From CAZKGE01 sp964541695 (GTDB lineage: Bacteria; Bacillota; Clostridia; Christensenellales; CAG-138): a DNA stretch of 5,122 bases. Below, one piece after another: positions 1 to 5,092 of this stretch (the first letter of the stretch is position 1; each line of letters starts with the position of its first letter). A program made the translations under genes and the position numbers. The notes under the pieces are model-generated. The model had not been told where the DNA came from and did not search any database. It saw only the letters and a program-made list of their open reading frames with translations. Where the stretch lies: assembly GCA_964541695.1 (NCBI GenBank), contig CAZIRB010000137.1, forward strand, positions 1 through 5,122. Reading direction: 5' to 3'.

Positions 1-23
1 CCGACGATCACAAACTCCAACAT
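1..23 (-). CDS. Start of a leftward gene, cut by the window edge
   Basis: Reading the minus strand, an ATG at 23-21 opens a frame encoding MLEFVIVG before the window ends. It is preceded by a purine-rich ribosome site, GGGAGAGG at 35-28, with 4 to 7 bases of spacing depending on which core is used. A good leftward promoter lies about 110 bases upstream (143-172), which supports a real gene start. The hydrophobic LEFVIVG would suit a first beta strand, but eight residues identify no family. It is divergent from the membrane-protein gene at 318. Confidence 0.55.
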
Positions 24-114
24 GTTTCCTCTCCCTTTGCATGCAAAAAGCCGACGCTTTCTGCAAACGAATTTACAGAAGTCATCAGCTTTTGAGCGGT
101 TCGGCGTATCACGC

Positions 115-137
115 GCGAGGAGAACTTCATTCCTCGC
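115..137 (-). other. Hairpin at the predicted 5' end of the leftward transcript
   Basis: GCGAGGA (115-121) and TCCTCGC (131-137) form a perfect 7-bp inverted repeat with a 9-base loop. The leftward promoter's -10 box ends at 143, so transcription should start near 136 and the RNA would begin almost directly with this stem. It could be a 5' mRNA-stabilising hairpin or a DNA operator for a dimeric regulator. The sequence does not decide between these. Confidence 0.4.
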
Positions 138-142
138 TGTTC

Positions 143-172
143 GTTATACCAAAAATCGATTGTAACTGTCAA
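143..172 (-). promoter_or_regulatory. Leftward sigma-A-type promoter
   Basis: On the minus strand the -35 box TTGACA (172-167) matches consensus exactly. An 18-base spacer follows, then the -10 box TATAAC (148-143), preceded by TGG, which supplies the extended -10 TGn. The predicted start is near 136, giving a leader of about 110 bases before the ATG at 23. Confidence 0.7.
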
Positions 173-217
173 CGGTTTTCAATCGCTTCGCGCCGAATGT
201 GTGCTCCCTGCACACCT

Positions 218-242
218 TTGACCGCGCTTCGGCTGCTATACT
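218..242 (+). promoter_or_regulatory. Candidate extended -10 promoter for the membrane-protein gene
   Basis: TGCTATACT at 234-242 is a good extended -10 element. A TTGACC resembling a -35 box lies at 218-223, but it is only 13 bases away, too close for normal spacing. If the site is used, it probably relies on the extended -10. The expected start is near 249, leaving a leader of about 70 bases. Confidence 0.4.
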
Positions 243-251
243 ATTGATACC

Positions 252-276
252 GGCGGCAGGCGCAAATCCCGCCGCC
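252..276 (+). other. GC-rich hairpin in the leader of the membrane-protein gene
   Basis: GGCGGC (252-257) pairs with GCCGCC (271-276). An A-C mismatch and a further GG/CC pair continue inside, leaving a loop of about 7 bases. It would sit at the very 5' end of a transcript starting near 249. No U-run follows, so it is not a terminator. Chance occurrence in GC-rich DNA is possible. Confidence 0.35.
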
Positions 277-317
277 AATCGACTTAAAATCTCGTAAAAA
301 AGGAAGGGAATCCGACG

Positions 318-1403
318 ATGTTCATTAACTTCGGCGCTTACCAGCAAACCCTCGTTTCCCAGGAGGAGCCGGCGGCGGCTCTCGAACCGTCCCCGGCGCG
401 GCCGATTCGAGCAGCGGTTGCAGCGCTCGTGTTTGCGCTCGGTTTCTTCGCGCTGCTTCTGTACGAGTCGCGGCTCGGCGTCCGCATGATCACCAGTTCG
501 CAGACGTACGCGCTGCTCGCCGCGGCCGTGCTGGCGGCTGGCCAGTATCTCGTGCTGCAGCGCGGATTAAAACCCGTTCTCCTGGGCGTTGTGTCCGGAC
601 TGGCCGGCGTGTTTTTGAGCGCAGTCAGCTACAACATCACGATGCTGGTCCGCATGACCGCGGGGCGGTTCCCGCTGACGAAGGTGTTCAGTTTTCGCTC
701 CGTGCCGCTCGGCAGGCAGCTCGGGTACATCCTGCTGGCCGCCGTGCTCGCGCTGCTCGTCGCGGCGCTCGTCGGCCGCCTCCTGCCAAAGAGCCGGCCG
801 GAAAAACGGCGATTCCTGTCCGCCGGCGCCGCGGGCGCGGTTGCCTATCTCACCGTCGGCCTTTTCCCCGTGCTGCGCCAGGTCGTGGCGCTAAGCGCAC
901 AGATGCCGGCCCGCGCCCAGGCTGCGCTTATCTTCGGCGTGCTCGTGCCCGCGGCCGGCATGTTCGGCGTGTTTGCCGTCCTCCGCGGTCTTTGCAGCGC
1001 GTGGGCGCCCCGCGTAAAGCTGCGCGGGCTGGGCCTTGCGTGGGTAATCCTCGCGACGATCGGCATGGCCTTCTCGTTCGCGTTCATGCTCGGGTTCGCC
1101 GGCCGGATGCACGGCGCCATCGTGTTCAACGCGCAGATTCTGCTCGCCGTCGCAGGCCTCGCCGGCTACGTGCTGCTGCTTTGCGGGAGGCGCGCGGGGC
1201 TGTACGTCGTCGTGCTGGCCGCGGGGCTGATCCTGTGGGCGCAGTTTTCGACGGCGGCGTCCGCGGTGCTCTACGGCGCACGGCAGTACGGTTCTCTGCT
1301 ATTGAGCAGCGTGCTCGGCGCATTAAATCCGCTGTTTGCGTTTTTGTCCGTGCGCGCGGCGGACCGGGTTAAGGCCGCGGATCAGCAGGCGGCGGCGCAG
1401 TAA
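318..1403 (+). CDS. Multispanning integral membrane protein of unknown function, 361 aa
   Basis: I do not recognise this protein. It opens with a polar, probably cytoplasmic segment of about 30 residues rich in Glu, Pro and Ala. About ten hydrophobic stretches follow, roughly at residues 31-50, 62-80, 87-110, 135-155, 167-190, 202-223, 238-260, 267-289, 292-318 and 326-345. The tail is short and polar (DRVKAADQQAAAQ). Loops contain basic clusters such as KSRPEKRR near 158-165. No nucleotide-binding motif, metal ligand set or transporter signature was seen. The ATG at 318 follows AGGAAGGG (301-308) with 9 bases of spacing. The gene stands alone: it diverges from the leftward gene and is separated from the tryptophan transporter by the latter's own promoter. 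It could be a transporter or a small-molecule membrane enzyme. Existence as a gene is well supported; function is open. Confidence 0.85.
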   Translation: MFINFGAYQQTLVSQEEPAAALEPSPARPIRAAVAALVFALGFFALLLYESRLGVRMITSSQTYALLAAAVLAAGQYLVLQRGLKPVLLGVVSGLAGVFLSAVSYNITMLVRMTAGRFPLTKVFSFRSVPLGRQLGYILLAAVLALLVAALVGRLLPKSRPEKRRFLSAGAAGAVAYLTVGLFPVLRQVVALSAQMPARAQAALIFGVLVPAAGMFGVFAVLRGLCSAWAPRVKLRGLGLAWVILATIGMAFSFAFMLGFAGRMHGAIVFNAQILLAVAGLAGYVLLLCGRRAGLYVVVLAAGLILWAQFSTAASAVLYGARQYGSLLLSSVLGALNPLFAFLSVRAADRVKAADQQAAAQ

Positions 1404-1461
1404 GAGCAAGGTCCAACCGAGCGGCGCATTCGCCTCCCGGGGAAAATATACGATTTTTTTG

Positions 1462-1490
1462 TTGACAAGCGCAGCGTCGGATGCTACGAT
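1462..1490 (+). promoter_or_regulatory. Promoter of the T-box / trpXYZ operon
   Basis: A consensus TTGACA (1462-1467) is followed by a 17-base spacer and TACGAT (1485-1490), with TGC directly before it as an extended -10. The expected start lies in the A-run near 1497, immediately upstream of T-box stem I. Confidence 0.8.
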
Positions 1491-1708
1491 ACAAAAAACG
1501 CAAACCGGCGACTGAGAAGAGTAGTCGTCCGCGAGGCGCCAAGAGAGCCGGCGATGGTGTGAATCCGGCCGCCAAGCGATCGACGAATGGGCTCACGAGG
1601 GTCCGATAACTCCCGGCAACGGGACGATCCGGAACGTCTCCCGCACGTTACAGCGGAGCGCGTATGATGGTACGCGGCAGAGTGCGTTCGCGTTGATCGC
1701 GGGCGAAC

Positions 1709-1743
1709 ATAGGTGGCACCGCAGGCTCAGGCTCCTGTCCTAT
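1709..1743 (+). promoter_or_regulatory. T-box antiterminator
   Basis: ATAGG (1709-1713) pairs with CCTAT (1739-1743) as helix A1. The unpaired bulge TGGCACC (1714-1720) receives the tRNA acceptor end. GCAGG (1721-1725) pairs with CCTGT (1734-1738, ending in a G-U pair) as helix A2, with an 8-base loop. The 3' strand is also the 5' strand of the terminator, so the two folds exclude one another. Confidence 0.85.
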
Positions 1744-1768
1744 TTTTAGGACAGGAGTCTTTTTATTT
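1732..1768 (+). terminator. T-box intrinsic terminator
   Basis: CTCCTGTCCTA (1732-1742) pairs perfectly over 11 bp with TAGGACAGGAG (1747-1757) around a TTTT loop, followed by the U-rich TCTTTTTATTT. It should stop transcription when tRNA-Trp is charged. It competes with the antiterminator at 1709-1743. Confidence 0.92.
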
Positions 1769-1790
1769 GCACATTTGGGAGGGACCGGCT

Positions 1791-1829
1791 ATGAAACGAA
1801 TGAAACCCGGCAGGCGATGGCGCGGCTGA
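1791..1829 (+). CDS. Candidate 12-residue leader ORF (MKRMKPGRRWRG)
   Basis: Between the T-box terminator and trpX, an ATG at 1791 follows a near-ideal ribosome site, GGGAGGG (1777-1783), with 7 bases of spacing. The frame is 12 codons and stops at TGA 1827-1829. The peptide is very basic and has one Trp codon (TGG 1818-1820) at position 10. Its first codons, ATGAAACGA, resemble the trpX start ATGAAACGT. It could therefore be a duplicated or relict trpX start, a regulatory leader peptide, or an unused ribosome site. It ends 62 bases before trpX. Nothing but the ribosome site and position supports translation. Confidence 0.3.
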   Translation: MKRMKPGRRWRG

Positions 1830-1891
1830 CGAGAAACGGGACCCCGCCGCCAGCCCCGCACAAAAACGGCCATTTTGAAAGGAGTATCCCC

Positions 1892-2881
1892 ATGAAACGT
1901 TCCGTACGCACTTTCGCCGCGCTCGTATTTGCGCTGCTTGCCGCGCTCTCCGTCCTCTCCGGCTGCAAGGCCGCGCCGGCCGCCGCCGATCGAACCTTCA
2001 CCGTCGGCGTGCTGCAGTTTGGCAGCCACCCGAGCCTCGACAACTGCTACGCCGGCATCGCCGCCGTGCTCGGGCAGGACAAGAACGTCACGATCGACCT
2101 GCAGAACGGCAACTTCGACAGCGCGACCTGCGACACGATCGCCAAGAACATGGTCGCCAAGGACTACGACCTGATCATCGCCATCGCGACCCCGGCCGCG
2201 GTGTCGGCTTACGCCGCGGCCTCCGGCGCGGGCATTCCGGTGCTGTTCTCGGCGGTGTCCGACCCGGTCGCGGCCGGTCTCGTCGACTCGCTTGAAGCGC
2301 CCGGCAGCGCGTGCACCGGCACGAGCGACGTGCTCGACTTGAGCGCGCAGCTCGACCTGATCACGACGCTGCAGCCGGACGTCAAGTCGATCGGCGTGCT
2401 CTATACCACGAGCGAGGCCAACTCCGTCTCGCAGCTCAAGACGCTCAACGAGCTTGCGGGAACGCGCAATCTCACGATCGTGTCCGAGGGCGTGCAGGGC
2501 GCGGCCGACATCCCGCAGGCTGCGGCATCGCTTTCGGCCAAGGTGGACTGCGTCAACAACTTCACCGACAACAACGTCGTCAGCAATCTCCAGGTGCTGC
2601 TCGAACAGGCAAACGCTGCGGGCATTCCGGTCTACGGCTCCGAGGAGGAGCAGGTCAAAAACGGGTGCCTGGCCAGCGTCAGCCTCGACTACGTCGCGCT
2701 CGGTAAGGTGACCGGTGAGATGGCGGCATTGATCCTCGGCGGCGAGGACGCGGCCAAGATGGCCGTACGCACGATTACGGACGCCGTGCCGGTGATCAAC
2801 CAAGAAGTGCTCGCCGCGTTCGGCCTGACGCTGCCCGACGCGTATAAAGATGCAACCATGGTCACGACCAACGCGCAGTAA
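1892..2881 (+). CDS. trpX: Tryptophan ABC transporter substrate-binding lipoprotein, TrpX family
   Basis: This is the extracellular solute-binding subunit of the importer, tethered to the membrane. The 329-residue protein begins with a lipoprotein signal: basic MKRSVR, a hydrophobic core, then lipobox LSGC with Cys25 as the lipidated residue. The mature part has the two-lobed type I periplasmic-binding fold of the ABC_sub_bind family. The signs are FTVGVLQFGSHPSLD (36-50), IAIATPAAVSA (96-106), PVLFSAVSDPVAAGL (116-130), SIGVLY (166-171), FTDNNVVSNL (224-233) and PVYGSEEEQVKNG (246-258). The ATG at 1892 is chosen because AAAGGAG (1878-1884) lies 7 bases upstream and the signal peptide starts there. 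An in-frame TTG at 1775 would add a non-signal extension. Homologues include putative Trp/Tyr-binding proteins; the Trp T-box makes tryptophan the likely ligand. It contains no tryptophan residue. Confidence 0.93.
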   Translation: MKRSVRTFAALVFALLAALSVLSGCKAAPAAADRTFTVGVLQFGSHPSLDNCYAGIAAVLGQDKNVTIDLQNGNFDSATCDTIAKNMVAKDYDLIIAIATPAAVSAYAAASGAGIPVLFSAVSDPVAAGLVDSLEAPGSACTGTSDVLDLSAQLDLITTLQPDVKSIGVLYTTSEANSVSQLKTLNELAGTRNLTIVSEGVQGAADIPQAAASLSAKVDCVNNFTDNNVVSNLQVLLEQANAAGIPVYGSEEEQVKNGCLASVSLDYVALGKVTGEMAALILGGEDAAKMAVRTITDAVPVINQEVLAAFGLTLPDAYKDATMVTTNAQ

Positions 2882-2911
2882 AAACCCGGGAAAGGATTGA
2901 GTGAAGCCCGC

Positions 2912-3832
2912 ATGGATGTCGTTCTGAACGTGCTCAAGGTCACGCTGGAGGAGGGGCTGCTCTACGCGCTGCTCGCGTTCGGCGTGTACCTGACCTACAG
3001 CATCCTCGACTTCCCCGACCTCTCCGTCGACGGCACGATGCCGCTCGGCGCCGTTGCGACGGGCATTCTGATCCTGCACGGGGTCAACCCGTGGCTGTGC
3101 CTGCTCGTCGCGTTTGCCGCGGGGGCGCTGTTTGGGTCGGTGACGGGGCTATTGCATGTCAAGCTGAAGATCCGGGCGCTTCTATGCGGGATTCTCGTCT
3201 ACACCGGTCTGCTCTCGATCAACCTCGTGCTGCTGTTTGCTTTCAACGGCGGCAACAGCGTCGCGTCGTTCTTCCGCAGGCCCACGGTGTTCACCGCGTT
3301 CCCCGCGTCGCTCCTGCCCGAGCGCATCGGCGGCGCGAACCTGCGGATTCTGATCGTGTCGCTCGTCATTGTGATCGCGGCCAAGCTCCTGCTCGACGCC
3401 TTCCTTAGGACCAAGTGCGGGCTTTTATTGCGCGCGACCGGCGACAACGCCGGGTACGTGACGATGCTCGCCTGCGACCCCGGCAACAGTAAGATCATCG
3501 GCCTCGCGCTCGGCAACGGTTTTGCGGCGCTGTCCGGCTCCGTCATCGCGCAGGCGAAGGGCTCCGCCGACCAGCAGATGGGCGTCGGCATGGTCGTGCT
3601 CGGCCTGGCCTCCGTCATCATCGGCCTGAGCCTGTTCCAGCGCGCGCGCAAGGTGCGCGCGACCACCGCCGTTATCATCGGCAGCGTCGCCTACAAGGCC
3701 TGCCTCTCCGCCGCCCTCGCGCTCGGCCTGCCGACGGAGTACCTCAAGCTCCTGATGGCCGTGCTGTTCGTCCTCGCGCTGCGTTTCGGCAATCAGCCGC
3801 TTGTCAAAAGGAGGGCCGCCCATGCTGCTTGA
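2912..3832 (+). CDS. trpY: Tryptophan ABC transporter permease, TrpY family
   Basis: This is the membrane-spanning channel subunit, 306 residues. After a short N-terminus there are about eight or nine hydrophobic segments, near residues 15-31, 44-57, 60-82, 88-111, 143-163, 194-214, 225-242, 251-272 and 277-292. The segment ILDFPDLSVDGTMPLGA (31-47) is the hallmark of this permease family. The cytoplasmic stretch GLLLRATGDN (170-179) resembles the coupling region that contacts the ATPase in branched-chain-amino-acid-type permeases. The gene begins 30 bases after the trpX stop and overlaps trpZ by 11 bases. The start is not clear-cut: AAAGGA (2891-2896) is 15 bases from this ATG and abuts an alternative TTG at 2897, which would add MSEAR. 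I prefer ATG 2912 because the family's N-terminus begins close to the first membrane segment. Its Trp61 is the only tryptophan in the three transporter proteins. Confidence 0.92.
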   Translation: MDVVLNVLKVTLEEGLLYALLAFGVYLTYSILDFPDLSVDGTMPLGAVATGILILHGVNPWLCLLVAFAAGALFGSVTGLLHVKLKIRALLCGILVYTGLLSINLVLLFAFNGGNSVASFFRRPTVFTAFPASLLPERIGGANLRILIVSLVIVIAAKLLLDAFLRTKCGLLLRATGDNAGYVTMLACDPGNSKIIGLALGNGFAALSGSVIAQAKGSADQQMGVGMVVLGLASVIIGLSLFQRARKVRATTAVIIGSVAYKACLSAALALGLPTEYLKLLMAVLFVLALRFGNQPLVKRRAAHAA

Positions 3833-4598
3833 GCTTGTTAACATCGATAAGACCTTCCTTACCAGTACGCCCGACGAGATGCGGCTGTTCTCCAGCTTTT
3901 CGCTCGCCGTGCCGGAAAAGCAGTTCGTCAGCGTCGTCGGCTCCAACGGCAGCGGCAAGACCACGCTGCTCAACCTTGTCTGCGGCACGATATTCCCCGA
4001 CGCAGGCAGCATCCTGTTTGCCGGCGGCGACATCACCGCGCAGAGCGCCGTTACGCGCGCAAAGAAGATCGGCCGCGTGTTCCAGGACCCGAAAGCCGGC
4101 ACCTGCGCGCATCTGACCATACGCGAGAACCTCTCCCTCGCCGACAACAAGGGCAGGCCCTACGGCCTCGGCCGCGGCGTGCAAAAGACCCGCCGCGATC
4201 ATTTTTGCGAGCTGCTCGCGCAGTGCGGCATGGGCCTCGAGAACCGGCTCGACGCCGAGGTCGGCACGCTCTCCGGCGGCCAGCGGCAGGCGCTCGCGCT
4301 CGTGATCGCGACCATGACCGACCTTGAGCTGCTCATCCTCGACGAACACACCGCCGCCCTCGACCCCAGGTCCTCCGAGACCATCATGGAGCTGACCGAC
4401 CGGCTGATTCAAAAACGCGGCATCACGACCATCATGGTCACGCACAACCTGCGCCACGCCGTCCAGTACGGCGACCGATTGCTCATGATGGACCGGGGCG
4501 GCCTCGTCGTCGACAAGGCCGGCGCGGATAAGGCCGCGCTCGCCGTCGACGACCTGCTCGTTGTGTTCACCAGCATCAGCATCGAAATGGGGAATTAG
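3822..4598 (+). CDS. trpZ: Tryptophan ABC transporter ATP-binding protein, TrpZ
   Basis: This is the cytoplasmic ATPase that powers uptake, 258 residues, a normal length for a single nucleotide-binding domain. All key motifs are present in order: Walker A GSNGSGKT (40-47), Q-loop glutamine in VFQDP (Gln88), signature LSGGQ (150-154), Walker B LLILDE (170-175) with catalytic Glu175, D-loop ALDP (179-182) and switch His208 in VTHN. LDEHTAALDP after Walker B is typical of the ATPases paired with TrpX/TrpY-type partners. ATG 3822 is chosen over an in-frame TTG at 3801 because AAAAGGAGG (3807-3814) lies 7 bases upstream. The start sits inside the last codons of trpY, an 11-base overlap that suggests translational coupling. 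It contains no tryptophan. The stop merges directly into a heptamer repeat array. Substrate assignment rests on the operon and T-box. Confidence 0.93.
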   Translation: MLLELVNIDKTFLTSTPDEMRLFSSFSLAVPEKQFVSVVGSNGSGKTTLLNLVCGTIFPDAGSILFAGGDITAQSAVTRAKKIGRVFQDPKAGTCAHLTIRENLSLADNKGRPYGLGRGVQKTRRDHFCELLAQCGMGLENRLDAEVGTLSGGQRQALALVIATMTDLELLILDEHTAALDPRSSETIMELTDRLIQKRGITTIMVTHNLRHAVQYGDRLLMMDRGGLVVDKAGADKAALAVDDLLVVFTSISIEMGN

Positions 4599-4657
4599 GG
4601 ACGGGGGACGGAGGACGGAGGACGGAAGACGGAAAACGGAACGGAAGACGGAAAACG
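4598..4657 (+). repeat. Degenerate tandem heptamer array, RRRACGG
   Basis: From the last base of the trpZ stop, seven-base units run head to tail: GGGACGG twice, AGGACGG twice, AAGACGG, AAAACGG, a 5-base unit AACGG, AAGACGG and a final AAAACG. The ACGG core is constant while the three purines drift from G to A. The array is almost pure purine except for one C per unit. A looser reverse-complement version (repeated CGTCCC-type pyrimidine units) occurs at about 4853-4893, so the array appears to be the outer part of the inverted-repeat structure described next. Confidence 0.8.
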
Positions 4658-4765
4658 TTGGGGACTCCGTCCCCAAACCCCTGCCAAAGGGCCGGGGTCC
4701 TTTGGAAACCCCGGGAGGGGAATGTTAAATTAAGTTGGAACCCCAAAACACCTTAAATCCTGACA

Positions 4766-4791
4766 AAAAGCGGCCGCAAACGGCCGCTTTT
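4766..4791. terminator. Bidirectional intrinsic terminator after trpXYZ
   Basis: AAAAGCGGCCG (4766-4776) and CGGCCGCTTTT (4781-4791) form a perfect 11-bp stem with a CAAA loop. The A/T ends give a U-run on either strand. It lies at the centre of the inverted-repeat mosaic, 168 bases after trpZ, and is the most convincing operon terminator here. Confidence 0.85.
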
Positions 4792-4908
4792 GCTTTGGGA
4801 TTCCAAAGGGCCTTCGGCCCTTTGGCGGGGGGGTGGGGCGGAGCCCCGTAAACGTCCCTCGTCTCCCTCCGCCCTTCCCCGTCCCCCGCCCCTGCTGCCG
4901 GCCGTCTC

Positions 4909-4996
4909 CGGCGCGGGTGACGCCGGTGTACACCCGCGCCGATGCAACAAACCGCGCATGATGAAAGTGTTTATTTTCACCGGCGTACAATTTTTT
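4909..4996 (+). other. 11-bp hairpin with loop complementary to a downstream segment
   Basis: CGGCGCGGGTG (4909-4919) pairs perfectly with CACCCGCGCCG (4931-4941) around an 11-base loop. Nine loop bases, ACGCCGGTG (4920-4928), are exactly complementary to CACCGGCGT (4978-4986), which is followed four bases later by six Ts (4991-4996). In RNA this could form a pseudoknot or an alternative terminator-like hairpin. A smaller stem TGAAA/TTTCA (4962-4966/4975-4979) and the palindrome GGTGTACACC (4925-4934) overlap it. No rightward promoter was seen just upstream, so the element may act in DNA or in read-through RNA. Function unknown. Confidence 0.4.
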
Positions 4997-5014
4997 GAAT
5001 CATACGTGTGTAAG

Positions 5015-5043
5015 TTGAAAAAAACGATAGAATCTGATATACT
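5015..5043 (+). promoter_or_regulatory. Promoter of the downstream partial gene
   Basis: TTGAAA (5015-5020), a 17-base spacer and TATACT (5038-5043) form a strong sigma-A-type promoter, with TGA at 5035-5037 as an extended -10. The expected start is near 5050, giving a leader of about 43 bases. That leader begins with a small hairpin, CGGC/GCCG (5050-5053/5060-5063). Confidence 0.78.
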
Positions 5044-5092
5044 AATTGCCGGCACAAACGCCGTATTGAACTGGGAAGGTGGCAACTTAGAC

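Larger units (their letters stand above)
1497..1768 (+). promoter_or_regulatory. T-box riboswitch, predicted tRNA-Trp specific
   Basis: This leader RNA should sense uncharged tRNA and control downstream transcription. Stem I: GTCG (1524-1527) pairs with CGAC (1581-1584), enclosing the distal arm. In that arm GCCGG (1547-1551) pairs with CCGGC (1565-1569) around a GGTGTGAA-type loop, preceded by the AGAGAG motif typical of T-boxes. The specifier loop carries GAAUGG, with codon UGG (Trp) at 1588-1590. A stem II-like hairpin TCCCG/CGGGA (1611-1615/1620-1624) has a GCAA tetraloop. Another hairpin lies at 1659-1676, and stem III is GTTCGC/GCGAAC (1686-1691/1703-1708). The T-box core AGGTGGCACCGC starts at 1711. 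Its UGGC (1714-1717) would pair with a GCCA tRNA 3' end, so the discriminator is G, as in bacterial tRNA-Trp. Both tRNA contacts therefore agree on tryptophan, as does the downstream operon. Confidence 0.93.
4598..4893. repeat. Inverted-repeat mosaic of nested hairpins, MITE- or REP-like
   Basis: The left arm at about 4655-4711 and the right arm at about 4797-4855 are imperfect reverse complements. The two share, in mirror order, ACGTT, GGGG(A)CTCCG(T/C)CCCC, a C-rich linker, GCCAAAGGGCCG, CCTTTGGAA and CCC. Each arm carries two hairpins of its own. On the left these are TTGGGGAC/GTCCCCAA (4658-4665/4669-4676) and CCAAAGG/CCTTTGG (4684-4690/4699-4705). On the right they are CCAAAGGGCC/GGCCCTTTGG (4803-4812/4816-4825) and GGGGC/GCCCC (4835-4839/4843-4847). 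A third partial copy, GGAACCCCAAA at 4738-4748, is complementary to the right arm's inner edge. Outside the arms, purine and pyrimidine heptamers also mirror each other. No transposase or target duplication was seen. It resembles dispersed intergenic repeats, but copy number cannot be seen here. Confidence 0.65.

Noticed and set aside
47..60. AAAGC/GCTTT stem read leftward as a leader terminator for the gene at 1-23
   Set aside because: The core stem is short and most of the T-run is used up in the pairing, so termination is not supported.
41..347. Short open frames of 67-68 residues on both strands in the divergent intergenic region
   Set aside because: They overlap the promoters and leader hairpins, have no good ribosome sites and show no recognisable protein character.
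1423..1460. Terminator for the membrane-protein gene (GGCG/CGCC stem at 1423-1434, T-run at 1454-1460)
   Set aside because: The stem is only 4 bp and the T-run is about 20 bases away, next to the T-box promoter. No convincing terminator is visible.
1763..3079. 438-residue open frame on the minus strand across trpX and the start of trpY
   Set aside because: It lies opposite a convincingly identified lipoprotein and permease. Its product is a His/Arg/Glu/Val-rich low-complexity sequence, typical of the antisense shadow of GC-rich codons.
4598..4657. CRISPR-like array
   Set aside because: The units are contiguous 7-mers without spacers, and no cas gene is present.
3425..4676. Long minus-strand open frames (241 and 290 residues) opposite trpY and trpZ
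   Set aside because: The plus-strand frames carry complete ABC permease and ATPase motifs. The antisense products have no family features and lack supported starts.
4824..4841. G-run cluster as a possible G-quadruplex
   Set aside because: There are too few separate G-tracts for a standard quadruplex, and the bases are better explained by the right-arm hairpin of the repeat.
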